DNA of 64,000 nt, taken from NCBI GenBank assembly GCA_039028635.1, contig JBCCHV010000008.1:62001-126000 (forward strand), written 5' to 3'. Below, piece by piece: positions 24,566 through 34,200 of this stretch (position 1 is the stretch's first letter; each line of letters starts with the position of its first letter). Both the position numbers and the translations under genes were made by a program. A model generated the notes under the pieces. The model had not been told where the DNA came from. It worked only from the letters and a program-made list of their open reading frames with translations, and searched no databases. The stretch is from Acidobacteriota bacterium. GTDB lineage: Bacteria > Acidobacteriota > Thermoanaerobaculia > Multivoradales > JBCCEF01.

Positions 24566-27500
24566 GATTTCTCATTTCCTTTTCGAGCTCCTGGGCGAAG
24601 CCTGCGACATGAGGCGGATCGATCATCGTTTCGTGAGCGCCGGGAACCACCCTGAGCTCCAGGCCACCGCCGGCGAGCTCCTGCCAGAGGGCCTCCGGGG
24701 CCTCCGGCTGGTGACCCGACCGCACCGCCGCCTTGTAGAAGTGGACGCGGCCGTCGTAGCGCCCTGGATCGTAGGTGCGCAACGCCACCAGGTTGCGCTC
24801 GAAAACTTCGACGTAGCGCCGCGCATCGTCGTGATGGGCGGGGTCCGGGAAGAGCTCCCGCAAGCGGCCGAAGCGCAGAGCTCGGGCGAGTTGCTCTGCG
24901 GGCTCGAGCCCGTAGAGCTGGGAGGCCCGCAGCCCGCTCGCGGGGCCGGCGAGGTAGGCGAGGATTTCCGAGCGGGACTCCAAGTCCTCGGAGAGCTGCC
25001 CCGGGCTCGGCGTATCGAGCAATGCGACGAAGGCCACCTCCCGGCCATCGCCCTCGAGGCGGCGGGCCATCTCGAAAGCCACCGCCCCACCGAAGGAAAG
25101 GCCAATCAGGTAGAGCGCCCCCTGGTCAGGCGACTCCGCCATCGCTTGCAGGTAGAGATCCGCCATCTCCGAGACGCTGGCGAGGGGCTTTTGTCCGTTG
25201 TCGAGACCGCGCGCCTTGACCCCCACCAGGCCGCCCGCGCCGCCGAGGTGTTGCGCCAAGTCGCGATAGCACAGCACGTTGCCCCCGGCCGGATGAATAC
25301 AGTAGAGGGTGCGCGCCGCCTCACCGGGCCGTAGCGGAACCAGATAGCGGCCGTTGCCAACAGGTGCGGCGGACTCCAGGCTGGCGGCCAGCTTCCGGAC
25401 CGTCGGATGCTGCACCAGCACCTCCGGGGAGACGCTGCGACCGAGGTCCTGACTCAACACCGCCGTCAGGCGGAGAGCCATCAACGAATCTCCTCCCAGG
25501 TCGAAGAAGCTCTCGTCGAGGCCGATCTGCTCGAAGCCGAGAATCGTGCGAAAGGCCCGACGCACCGCGGGCCCATGGCGGGGCAGGGCGAGCTCTTCGT
25601 CGGCCTCGACCGCCTCGGCGTCGCGGGATCCGACGTCGAGCACCGCCGGCTCGGACGCCCGCGGCGAGACCTCGACCCAGTAGCGCTGCCGCTCGAGCGG
25701 GCTGGCGGGCAAGGGCACGCGCCGTCGATTACCTTTCTGACGCTGCGCCCAATCGACTTCGACACCGCAAGCCCACAGGCCGGCGAGAGCGGTCTGCAAG
25801 AGCGTCTCCGGCGTCTCGGTGCCGTGCCGATGGCGGCCGCAGGAGAGGACGACCGCATCGTCGTCCTCGCCACAGCTCAACCGCGCCAACGAGGCCAGGG
25901 CGCGCGTCGGACCGACTTCGAGGAGCACCGGCGCCGGCTGCTGCAACAGGGTTCGGATGGCGGCGGCAAACTGCACCGTGTGGCGAAGCTGATCCACCCA
26001 AAAAGACGGCTCGGTGGCCTGCTCCGGCGTCATCCAGGTACCGGTCAGGGAGGTCACCAAGGGTAGGCGAGGCGCCAACAGAGTCGCCTTCGAGACCGCC
26101 TCGCCGAATTCCTCCAGGACCGGCGCCAGGAGATGCGAATGGGCCGGCACGGCGGTCGCCAAGAAGCGGGTTTGGATCCCTCGCCGTCGTAACCGCTCGT
26201 CGGCCCGTCCTACCGCTTCGGTGGTGCCGCTGACGACGCAAGCCTGGGGCGCGTTGATCGCCGCCAAGGACAGCGCCTCGTCCATCAACGGCTCGGTCTC
26301 CTCGGCGCTCGCCGCCACCGCGAGCATCGCTCCCGGCGGCAGCTTGGCGAACAGCTCGGCTCGCTTGTGCACCAGCCGCAGGGCGTCTTCGAGGCTGAAG
26401 ACTCCCGCTCGGTAGGCCGCCGCATACTCGCCCAGGCTGTAGCCGAGCATCGCGGCGGGCTCGACTCCGGCGGCCTCGAGGGTCGCCGCCAGGGCGACCT
26501 GATAGGTGAACATCGCCACCATCCCCGGATGGGGCTCGAGGAGCGGATCGGGATCCGCGGTTTGTCTGGCCCAGAGCTGCTCGACGGCACCGCCGAGGCC
26601 GATCCCGGCCGCCGCCCGCGCACAGTCATCGGCCATCGCCCGGAACACCGGCTCCCCGCCATAGAAGGCGATCGCCGAAGGCCGGCAGTCGACACCGAAC
26701 CCCGAGAACAAGAAGGAGGCCGAGCGGCGTTCCGAGACCACTCCGGAAGCCGCGGCAGAGGCCAGCGACAGCTCCGAGACATCGGAGCAGACATAGGCCA
26801 GTCGGCGAGAAAAGTGCCGCCGGCCAACCTGCAGAGTGAAGGCGGCGTCGGCCAGCGAGGGCACCTCCGGCAGCGCCTCGGCGACCTGGCGAGCGTAGCC
26901 CTCGGCGGCGGCCTCGGAGCGACCCGAGAAGAGCAATACGCTCGGCCTCGGCGGGGCTTCGTCGGGCACAGCCTCCTCCTGCGGTGGCACGAACTGCTCC
27001 ACCACCACGTGGGCGTTGGTGCCACCGATACCGAAGGAGCTGACCCCCGCACGCCGCGGCCGATCGGCCGGCCATCGCTCCACCTCGCGATTGACGCGGA
27101 AGGCGGTGCGGTCGAGGCCGAGGAAGCGGTGGGGGCTCTGGAAGTGCAGCGTCGGCGGCACCAGACCATGGCGCACGACCTGCGCTGCCTTGATCAACCC
27201 GGCGACCCCGGCGGCGGCGTCGAGATGGCCGAGGTTCGACTTCAGGGAACCCAGCAGGCAGCTGCCATCGGCGGCGCTGCCGAAGACCTCGTTGAGGGCG
27301 GTCAGCTCGATCGCATCGCCGAGGGGCGTGCCGGTGCCGTGGGCTTCCACGAACCCCACGTCCGAGGCGTCGAGACCGGCCATTTCGAGAGCCGTCTCGA
27401 TGGCCTCGGCCTGGCCCTCGGCACTCGGCGCCGAGAATCCCGCCTTGTCCTTACCGTCGTTGTTGAGGCCGTAGCCGCGAATCACCGCCCGGATCGAGTC

Positions 27501-28298
27501 GCCATCGGCGAGCGCATCTTCGAGGCGCTTGAGCACCACCAGGGCGACCCCACTGCCCACCGAAGTGCCGGTGGCGTCGGCATCGAAGGCCCGGCAACGG
27601 CCGTCCCGCGACAACACGCCGCCGGTCTGGTAGAGGTAGCCGCGGGTCTGAGGCAGGCGCAGAGAAGCCCCGCCCGCGAGGGCGAGGTCGCAGTGTCCGG
27701 CGAGCAGGTGATCGCAGGCGATGCAGACGGCGACCAAGGAGGTCGAGCAGGCCGTCTGCACGCTCAGAGCCGGGCCTCGCAGGTCGAGCTTGAAGGCGAT
27801 GCGGGTGGCCGCGAAGTCTTTCTCACAGGCGTGCATCAGGGCCTGGAAGTCGAGCCCCGGCAGCACGGCGTTGTGCAGCATGGCGGCGTAGTGGCTGGTG
27901 CCGGTGCCGGCGAAGACCCCGGTACGCGCGCCATCGCGGTCGCAGGATCCCCCATAGCCGGCATCGTCGAGGGCCTGGTAGGCACCTTCGAGCAGCAGCC
28001 GCTGCTGGGGATCGAGGATCGCCGCTTCGGAAGGGGTGTAGCCGAAGAGGTCGGCATCGAACTCGTCGACCGTGGCGAGCTGCCCCGCCGCGCGCACGTA
28101 GTCCGGGTTGTCGAGCAGGGCGCGGTCGACTCCCGCCGCCAGCAGATCTTCCTCGGCCAGGTCGCTGATCGCATCGACCCCATGCAGCAGGTTCTGCCAC
28201 AGGGCCGCGACGGAGTCGGCCGCCGGGAACCGGCCCGCCATGCCAATGATCGCCACCGCCTCGTGGGTCGCGCTGTCGATGGTCGAGTTCAGGCTCAT
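24552..28298 (-). CDS. Type I polyketide synthase module: KS-AT-ACP-TE
   Basis: The 1248-residue enzyme starts at ATG 28298, sharing ATGA with the NRPS stop. KS, residues 12-435: TACSTS with Cys184, EAHGTGTPLGD and KSNLGHLDAAAG give the Cys-His-His set. AT, about 460-800: GYSLGEYAA with Ser621, where Tyr replaces the usual His before Ser; the specificity loop reads VPAHSH, which is not a standard malonyl or methylmalonyl signature. ACP: GGDSL with Ser938. TE, from about 1000: YCIHPAGGN, GLSFGG with Ser1068 and PGAHETMIDPPH. There is no KR, DH, ER or MT. One extension leaves a beta-keto group, then the thioesterase releases the chain. A separate SDR gene follows. Confidence 0.95.
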   Translation of the reverse strand: MSLNSTIDSATHEAVAIIGMAGRFPAADSVAALWQNLLHGVDAISDLAEEDLLAAGVDRALLDNPDYVRAAGQLATVDEFDADLFGYTPSEAAILDPQQRLLLEGAYQALDDAGYGGSCDRDGARTGVFAGTGTSHYAAMLHNAVLPGLDFQALMHACEKDFAATRIAFKLDLRGPALSVQTACSTSLVAVCIACDHLLAGHCDLALAGGASLRLPQTRGYLYQTGGVLSRDGRCRAFDADATGTSVGSGVALVVLKRLEDALADGDSIRAVIRGYGLNNDGKDKAGFSAPSAEGQAEAIETALEMAGLDASDVGFVEAHGTGTPLGDAIELTALNEVFGSAADGSCLLGSLKSNLGHLDAAAGVAGLIKAAQVVRHGLVPPTLHFQSPHRFLGLDRTAFRVNREVERWPADRPRRAGVSSFGIGGTNAHVVVEQFVPPQEEAVPDEAPPRPSVLLFSGRSEAAAEGYARQVAEALPEVPSLADAAFTLQVGRRHFSRRLAYVCSDVSELSLASAAASGVVSERRSASFLFSGFGVDCRPSAIAFYGGEPVFRAMADDCARAAAGIGLGGAVEQLWARQTADPDPLLEPHPGMVAMFTYQVALAATLEAAGVEPAAMLGYSLGEYAAAYRAGVFSLEDALRLVHKRAELFAKLPPGAMLAVAASAEETEPLMDEALSLAAINAPQACVVSGTTEAVGRADERLRRRGIQTRFLATAVPAHSHLLAPVLEEFGEAVSKATLLAPRLPLVTSLTGTWMTPEQATEPSFWVDQLRHTVQFAAAIRTLLQQPAPVLLEVGPTRALASLARLSCGEDDDAVVLSCGRHRHGTETPETLLQTALAGLWACGVEVDWAQRQKGNRRRVPLPASPLERQRYWVEVSPRASEPAVLDVGSRDAEAVEADEELALPRHGPAVRRAFRTILGFEQIGLDESFFDLGGDSLMALRLTAVLSQDLGRSVSPEVLVQHPTVRKLAASLESAAPVGNGRYLVPLRPGEAARTLYCIHPAGGNVLCYRDLAQHLGGAGGLVGVKARGLDNGQKPLASVSEMADLYLQAMAESPDQGALYLIGLSFGGAVAFEMARRLEGDGREVAFVALLDTPSPGQLSEDLESRSEILAYLAGPASGLRASQLYGLEPAEQLARALRFGRLRELFPDPAHHDDARRYVEVFERNLVALRTYDPGRYDGRVHFYKAAVRSGHQPEAPEALWQELAGGGLELRVVPGAHETMIDPPHVAGFAQELEKEMRNHGWQ

Positions 28299-31200
28299 CG
28301 GGCGGATTCCCTCCTCGATCGGCGGACCCGGCGGCGACTGGGCCGGGGCGTTCGGAATCGCCTGCCGCGCCGCGCCGACCGCGCCGCATCCCCGGCGCTG
28401 CCCAAGTGGGCGGCGATCTGGTTCACGGTGGTGTACTTCATGAGATCCACCAGCGAGATCTCATGATCGAGCTCGCTCTGGATCAGCGACTGCACCCGAG
28501 CCAAGTCCAGGGAGGTCCCGCCGAGCTCGAAGAAGGGCTCGTCGAGCTCGACCCGAGAGACCTGGAGAACTTTCTGCCAGATCCCGGCGACGGCACGCTC
28601 GGTGGCACTGTGCTCGCTCCTCGAGGTCGGGCGCTGGCGTTGCGGCGCCGGCAGGCCATCGCGGTCGACCTTGCCGTTGGCGGTCATCGGCAGCTCGGTG
28701 AGCAAGACCACCGCCGCCGGCACCATGTAGGCCGGCAACTTCTGCTCGGCGAGCTCTCGCAGCCAGCTGCCGTCCCCCTGCTCCGTGCCCTCGGGCACCA
28801 CCCAGGCGACCAGCTGCTCGCTCCGGCCGAGGCGCACCAGACCACAAACGCAGTCCCGCACCCGGGGACTGGCATTGAGCACCGCCTCGACCTCACCGAG
28901 CTCGATGCGGATACCCCGAACGTTGATCTGGGCATCGCCGCGGCCGACGAAGTCGAGCCTGCCGTCGCTCCGTCGCCGAACCAGATCACCGCTGCGATAG
29001 CAGCGTTCTCCAACCGCCTCGGGGGTGACGAAGGAGCCGTCCGTGAGATCCCGTTGGCCGCGGTAGCCGCGACCGACACCGACGCCACCGATCCACAGCT
29101 CGCCGATCACCCCGAAGGGCAGCTCGCGGCCATCGCGTCCCAACACGTGGACCTGCAGATTGTCGATCGGGGCGCCAATTGGCGGCGGCCCGTCAGCGCC
29201 CGCCGGCGGCACCTCGGCGGCCGTCGCGACCACCGTGCACTCGGCCGGCCCGTAGTGATTGATCAGGCGGAACGGCAGGCCGCCCGGCGGCCTCGATCCG
29301 AGCCGATCGCCACCGGTCAGGAGGGCTCGCAGCGCCGTCTCTTCGGGCCAGGCCTGGCGTACGGCCGCCTCCGCCAGGGGCGTGGGCATGAACGACACCG
29401 TCACCCGCCGATCGGCCAGCCAGCGAACCAGCCGCGGCACGTCGAGCCGCAAGTCGTCGTCGACGATGTCGAGGGTCGCCCCCGACGCCAGGGTCGGCCA
29501 AACCTCCCAGACCGAGGCGTCGAACCCCGGATTGGCCAGCAAGGTGGTGCGATCCGTCGCCTCCAGGCGATAGGCCCGCCGATGCCAGCTCACCAGATTG
29601 CGCAGGCCGGCTCGCGTCACCTCGGCGAGCTTCGGGCGGCCGCTGGTGCCGGAGGTGGCGACGACATAGGCCAGACCGTCCGCTGCCGTCGGCGGCAGCT
29701 TTGGTGAGGCCCCCGACGTCGTCGCATCGGGGCTGAGGCGAGCAACTCCTAGCTCACCGGAGAGCTTCACGGCCAGGTCGTCACGGCAGATCAATGCCTT
29801 CGCCCCGGCTCCTTCGAGGGCCATCGCCAAGCGCGCCGGCGGTTGATCCGGGTCGAGCGCCATCCAGGCGGCCCCGGCCTTCGCCACCGCCAGCAGGGAC
29901 CAGACATAGGCCAGCGAGCGCGGCAGGACGACTCCGACCACCGCTCCCGGAGCGACTGCGCGGGAGCCGAGGGCCTGCGCCAGCCGATGGGCGCGCTCTT
30001 CGAGCTCACCGTAGGTCAGCGAGTCGCGACCGTGGACCACCGCCAGGGCGTCGGGCTGATCCGCCGCCAGGCGCGCAATGCGCTCGCTCAAGGGCTCGCC
30101 GTCGACCTGCTGCGCGGTGTCGTTGAGGGTCACGATCCGCTGCCCTTCCTCCTCGGTCAGCAACTCGATCTCCGAGAGACGATGCACCTCCTGGGTGCCG
30201 AAACAGCCCAGCGCCAGGGCGAAGTGTCGGCTCATGCGCTCGACGGTGTCGGCGTCGTAGAGATCGGCGTCGTACTCCAGTCGACCGTGCAAGCCGTCCG
30301 CCGTCTCTTCGAACAGGAACGCCAGCTCGAACTTGGCGTGCCGCGCGGCGACCGGCAGCACCTCGGCATCGAAGGCGGCGAGGGGCTGGCGCTCGCCCTG
30401 CAGAGAGACGACGACGTCCAAGGGCACTCCCGCGTCGCTCCCGCTTCCTTCCCGCAGCTCCTGCACGACCTCGTCGAAGGGCAGCTCCTGATGATCGAGC
30501 GCCTCGACGATCCCGGCTCGAGCCGCCTCGAGCACCCTGCCGAGGGTCGGATCGCCGGAGAGATCGCTGCGGATCAAGAGCGTGTTGGCGAGCATCCCGA
30601 CGGTCTGGTCGAGGCCTGCTGCCCCGCGCCCAGAGGTCACCACCCCGACCGCCACGTCGTGACTGTCGGCCCAGCGCGAGAGCACTAGCTGAGCGGCCGC
30701 GACCAGCCCCATGAAGAGCGTTGCCCGATGGCGCCCGAAGACCTCACGAGCGGCCTCCTCGACGGCGCCGTCGATGCGGATCGGCACCGTCGACGCACGA
30801 CCGCGGGTCGTGCCCACGGCACGGCTGCGCCGCGGCAGCCGCAACCGTTCGAGCCCTTCCAACCGCCGGCGCCAGTAGCGTTTCTCGTGCTCCAGATCAC
30901 CGTTCTCGAGCCGCTGACGCTGCCAGGCGACGTAGCCTTCGTGGTTCACCGAAATCGCCGGAAGCTCGACTCGCTCGCCGCTCGTCAGGGCGCGATAGAG
31001 GATCGACAGCTCACGATTCAGAATCTCGAGGGACTCGCCGTCGGCGGCGATGTGGTGGATTGTCCACTGCAGGACGTGAACCTCGTCCCCGAGCCGCAGC
31101 AGAACCGCTCGAAAGGGCAGGTCCCGCGACAGGTCGAAGGGCGCCAGTCGGTCGCTGTCGAGCACGTCGCCCTGATCCGGCCCGAGAAGTCGCAGAACCT

Positions 31201-34200
31201 TTTCGGGGGCCGGCAGCAGGTGAGCTCTCAGGTCGTCATCGACGAAGGAGAAGCAGCTCCTCAGGCTGGAATGGCGCGCCACCAAGCGATCGCAGGCGGA
31301 CGACAGGGCGCGGAGGTCGAGCCGCCCACGAAGCCGCTGGCGCTGGACGATGTGGTAGGCGGAAGTGTCGGCCGCTGTCTGGCACTCGAACCACAATCTG
31401 CGCTGAGCCGAGGACGCCAACCCAGCGCCTTGCTCTTGGTACCCAGGCCCGCCCAGGGAAAGCGGCCGCGGCGCGCCGGCGGCATCCACCCGGTGCGCGA
31501 AGGCGCCGAGGGTCGAGGCGCTGAACAGACTAGACGGCGGCAGCTCGACCCCGAGCTCTGCCCGGACGCGGGTCACCACCGCCCCGACGAGCAGCGAGTG
31601 GCCGCCGAGGGCGAAAAAGTCATCGCCCCTGGTCACTTGCTCCGGTGGCAGCTCGAGCACCGCCGCCCAGATATCGCGGACGATCCGCTGCGTCTCCGTG
31701 AGCGGCTGTCGCGGCGCCGGCTCTAGCTCTGGCGCGGCGGAGGCGAGCGCTTCAAGCTCGCGATAGGCGATCTTGCCGTGATTGGCGACCGGCAGCGCCT
31801 CGAGCACCTCCACCGCCGCCGGCACCATGGCAGCCGGCAGCGCCTCCTGAGCCCGCGAGCGCACCGCGTCGGCGGCCAGGCGAGAGGAGTCCCCCGCGAC
31901 GAACGCCACCAGGCGACGATGCACCCCGGAACCGACCAGGACCACGGCGGCGCCCGACACCCCCGGCTGAGCCGCCAGGTTGGCCTCGATGTCCGCCAGC
32001 TCGATGCGATGCCCGCGCAGCTTCACTTGCCGGTCGAGGCGCCCGAGAATTTCGAGATTGCCATCGGGCAGGAAGCGCGCCCGGTCGCCGGTGCGGTAGA
32101 GGCGCCCCCCGGGCTGCTGTCCCCAGGGATCGGGCACGAAGCGCGCCGCCGTCGCCGCCGGCTGATTCGAATAGCCGTCGGCCAGCCGCGGACCGGCGAT
32201 CGCCAGCTCGCCGACGAAGCCCGGCGGGCACCGGCGTCCGCGGCGATCGAGTACCTCGACGCGGCTGCCGAGCAAGGGACGCCCCACCGGAACCCCGTGG
32301 TTGGCGAGCCGAGGAGCCTGCCCAGCGTCGAGCTTCCAGGCGGTCGCCGTGACCGTCGCTTCGGTCGGTCCATAGGCATTGATCAGCGCGACCCGCTTCC
32401 CCACCGACTCCGACCAACGCTGCAGATCGTCGGCGCTGCAGATCTCCGTGCCGATGATCACGCGGCGCAACGCGGGAAGCGTGGCGAGGTCGGGAGCGCT
32501 GTCCAACCACAGGCTCCAGACCGCCGTCGACAGGCTGGCGACGGTGACCCGCTGCGCGGCCATGAAGCGGCTCATCGTCGTGCCCAACAGCGCCTGATCC
32601 GGCGGCAACACCACCACCGTGGCGCCGGCGGCCAAGCCGCCCAGGACCTCTTCGAGGGCGAGGTCCGAGGACACCTGGGCCGAAGAGAGGACCCGATCCC
32701 CCGCCTCCACCCCGTAGGCGAGCAGCGCCGCGTCGAGATGGGTCGCCAGGGCGGCGTGGGAAACGACCACCCCCTTGGGACGTCCGGAGGTGCCGGAGGT
32801 GAAGACGACGTAGGCGGGGTCGTGAGGCGCGACGTCAGCCCTCGGCACCGGCGCCCCCTCCCTGGCGATCTGGCGCGACGGACTGACCACGGCGCCCCCC
32901 GCGAGAGCCGGCGATGCAGCATCGGAAAGCTCCGCCAGGCAGCAACGGATCGCCGCATCTTCGAGGATCTGAGCGATTCGGTCGTCGGGCGCCCGCGGGT
33001 CCAGCGGAACGGCGACCGCTCCGAGATGGAAGACGGCCAGCAGGCCGGTCACCTGCAGGGTTCCCGCAGGCAGCAGCAGGCCGATCCGATCTCCCGGCTG
33101 AACGCCCCGGCGAGCCAGGGCCCCGGCCACCGCCTGCCAATGGCGCTCCAGGGTCGCGTAGTCCACCTCGCCGGCATCATCGACGACGGCGGTGGCGAGA
33201 CCGCGGTGCGCCACGATGCGTTCGAGGACCAAAGTCGAGGACTCCGCTCCGGTCTGCGCCGGTCGTGACCAACTCTCCAGCCGCCGGCGCTCCGAGGACG
33301 TCAGGATCTCGAGCCGTGAAGCCGACCGCTGCGGCTGGCGAAGGACCTGCTGGAGGAGCTCGACGAGGTGTCCGGGCACCGCCTTCGCCGCGCTCTCGGG
33401 AACCAGGCGGCCGTCGTACTCGAGATCGAGAACCAGCTCGTCGCCGCGCCGGAGGAAGTTGAAGCTCATCGCCAGGTTGGTGTCCCGGCGGGTGCGCTGG
33501 ATGGGTGCGACCTCGACCCCGGGGAGGAACAGGCGGATGCCCTCCTCGCGCAGGTCGACAAGGACATCGAAGAGCGGATTGCGACCAGCCCGCCGCTCCG
33601 GCCGCAGCAACCGCACGACCTCGTCGAAGGGCACTGCCCCGTGCTCCAGGGCACCGAGGAGTGCCGCCCGAGTGCGTCGCAAGCAGGTCGAGAAATCGGG
33701 GTCGTCGGAGAGATCGAGGCGCAGCACGACGGTGTTGACCCAAAGCCCGACCAGGCGCTGACTGTCGCCATCGGTGCGATTGGTGAAGGCGCCGCCGACG
33801 GCGACGTCCTCAGCCTGGGTGACGATCGACAGCAGCACCTGCACCGCGGTGACGAGGGCCGTGTAGAGGCTGGCTTCATCTCGGCGACAGAGCTCGACCA
33901 GGTCGTCGGTCAAGGGCTGCGGAAAGCGGCAGTGCACCGCCATCCGACGATCGAGCCCTGCGCCGACCTCGCCGGCAACCGGCAGCGGCAAGGGCAAGGG
34001 CTCGAGGTCGGCGAGGCAATTCCGCCAGTGGTCGCTCCAGCCTCGCGGCAAGGCATCGATCATGCCCTCGTGGAGCGCCACGAGCCGTTGGTAGGCCTCT
34101 ACCGAGGGGGCCGTCGTCGGCGCGGCGGGCGGCTCGGTGTAGAGCTCGGAAAGCTCGGCGATCAAGAGGTCGAGGGACCAAGCGTCGACGACCAGGTGAT

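Noticed and set aside
26367-28466. Long plus-strand open frame of 699 codons opposite the PKS gene
   Set aside because: It is a mirror of the PKS codon pattern in GC-rich DNA; the opposite strand shows full KS and AT motifs and this one shows none.
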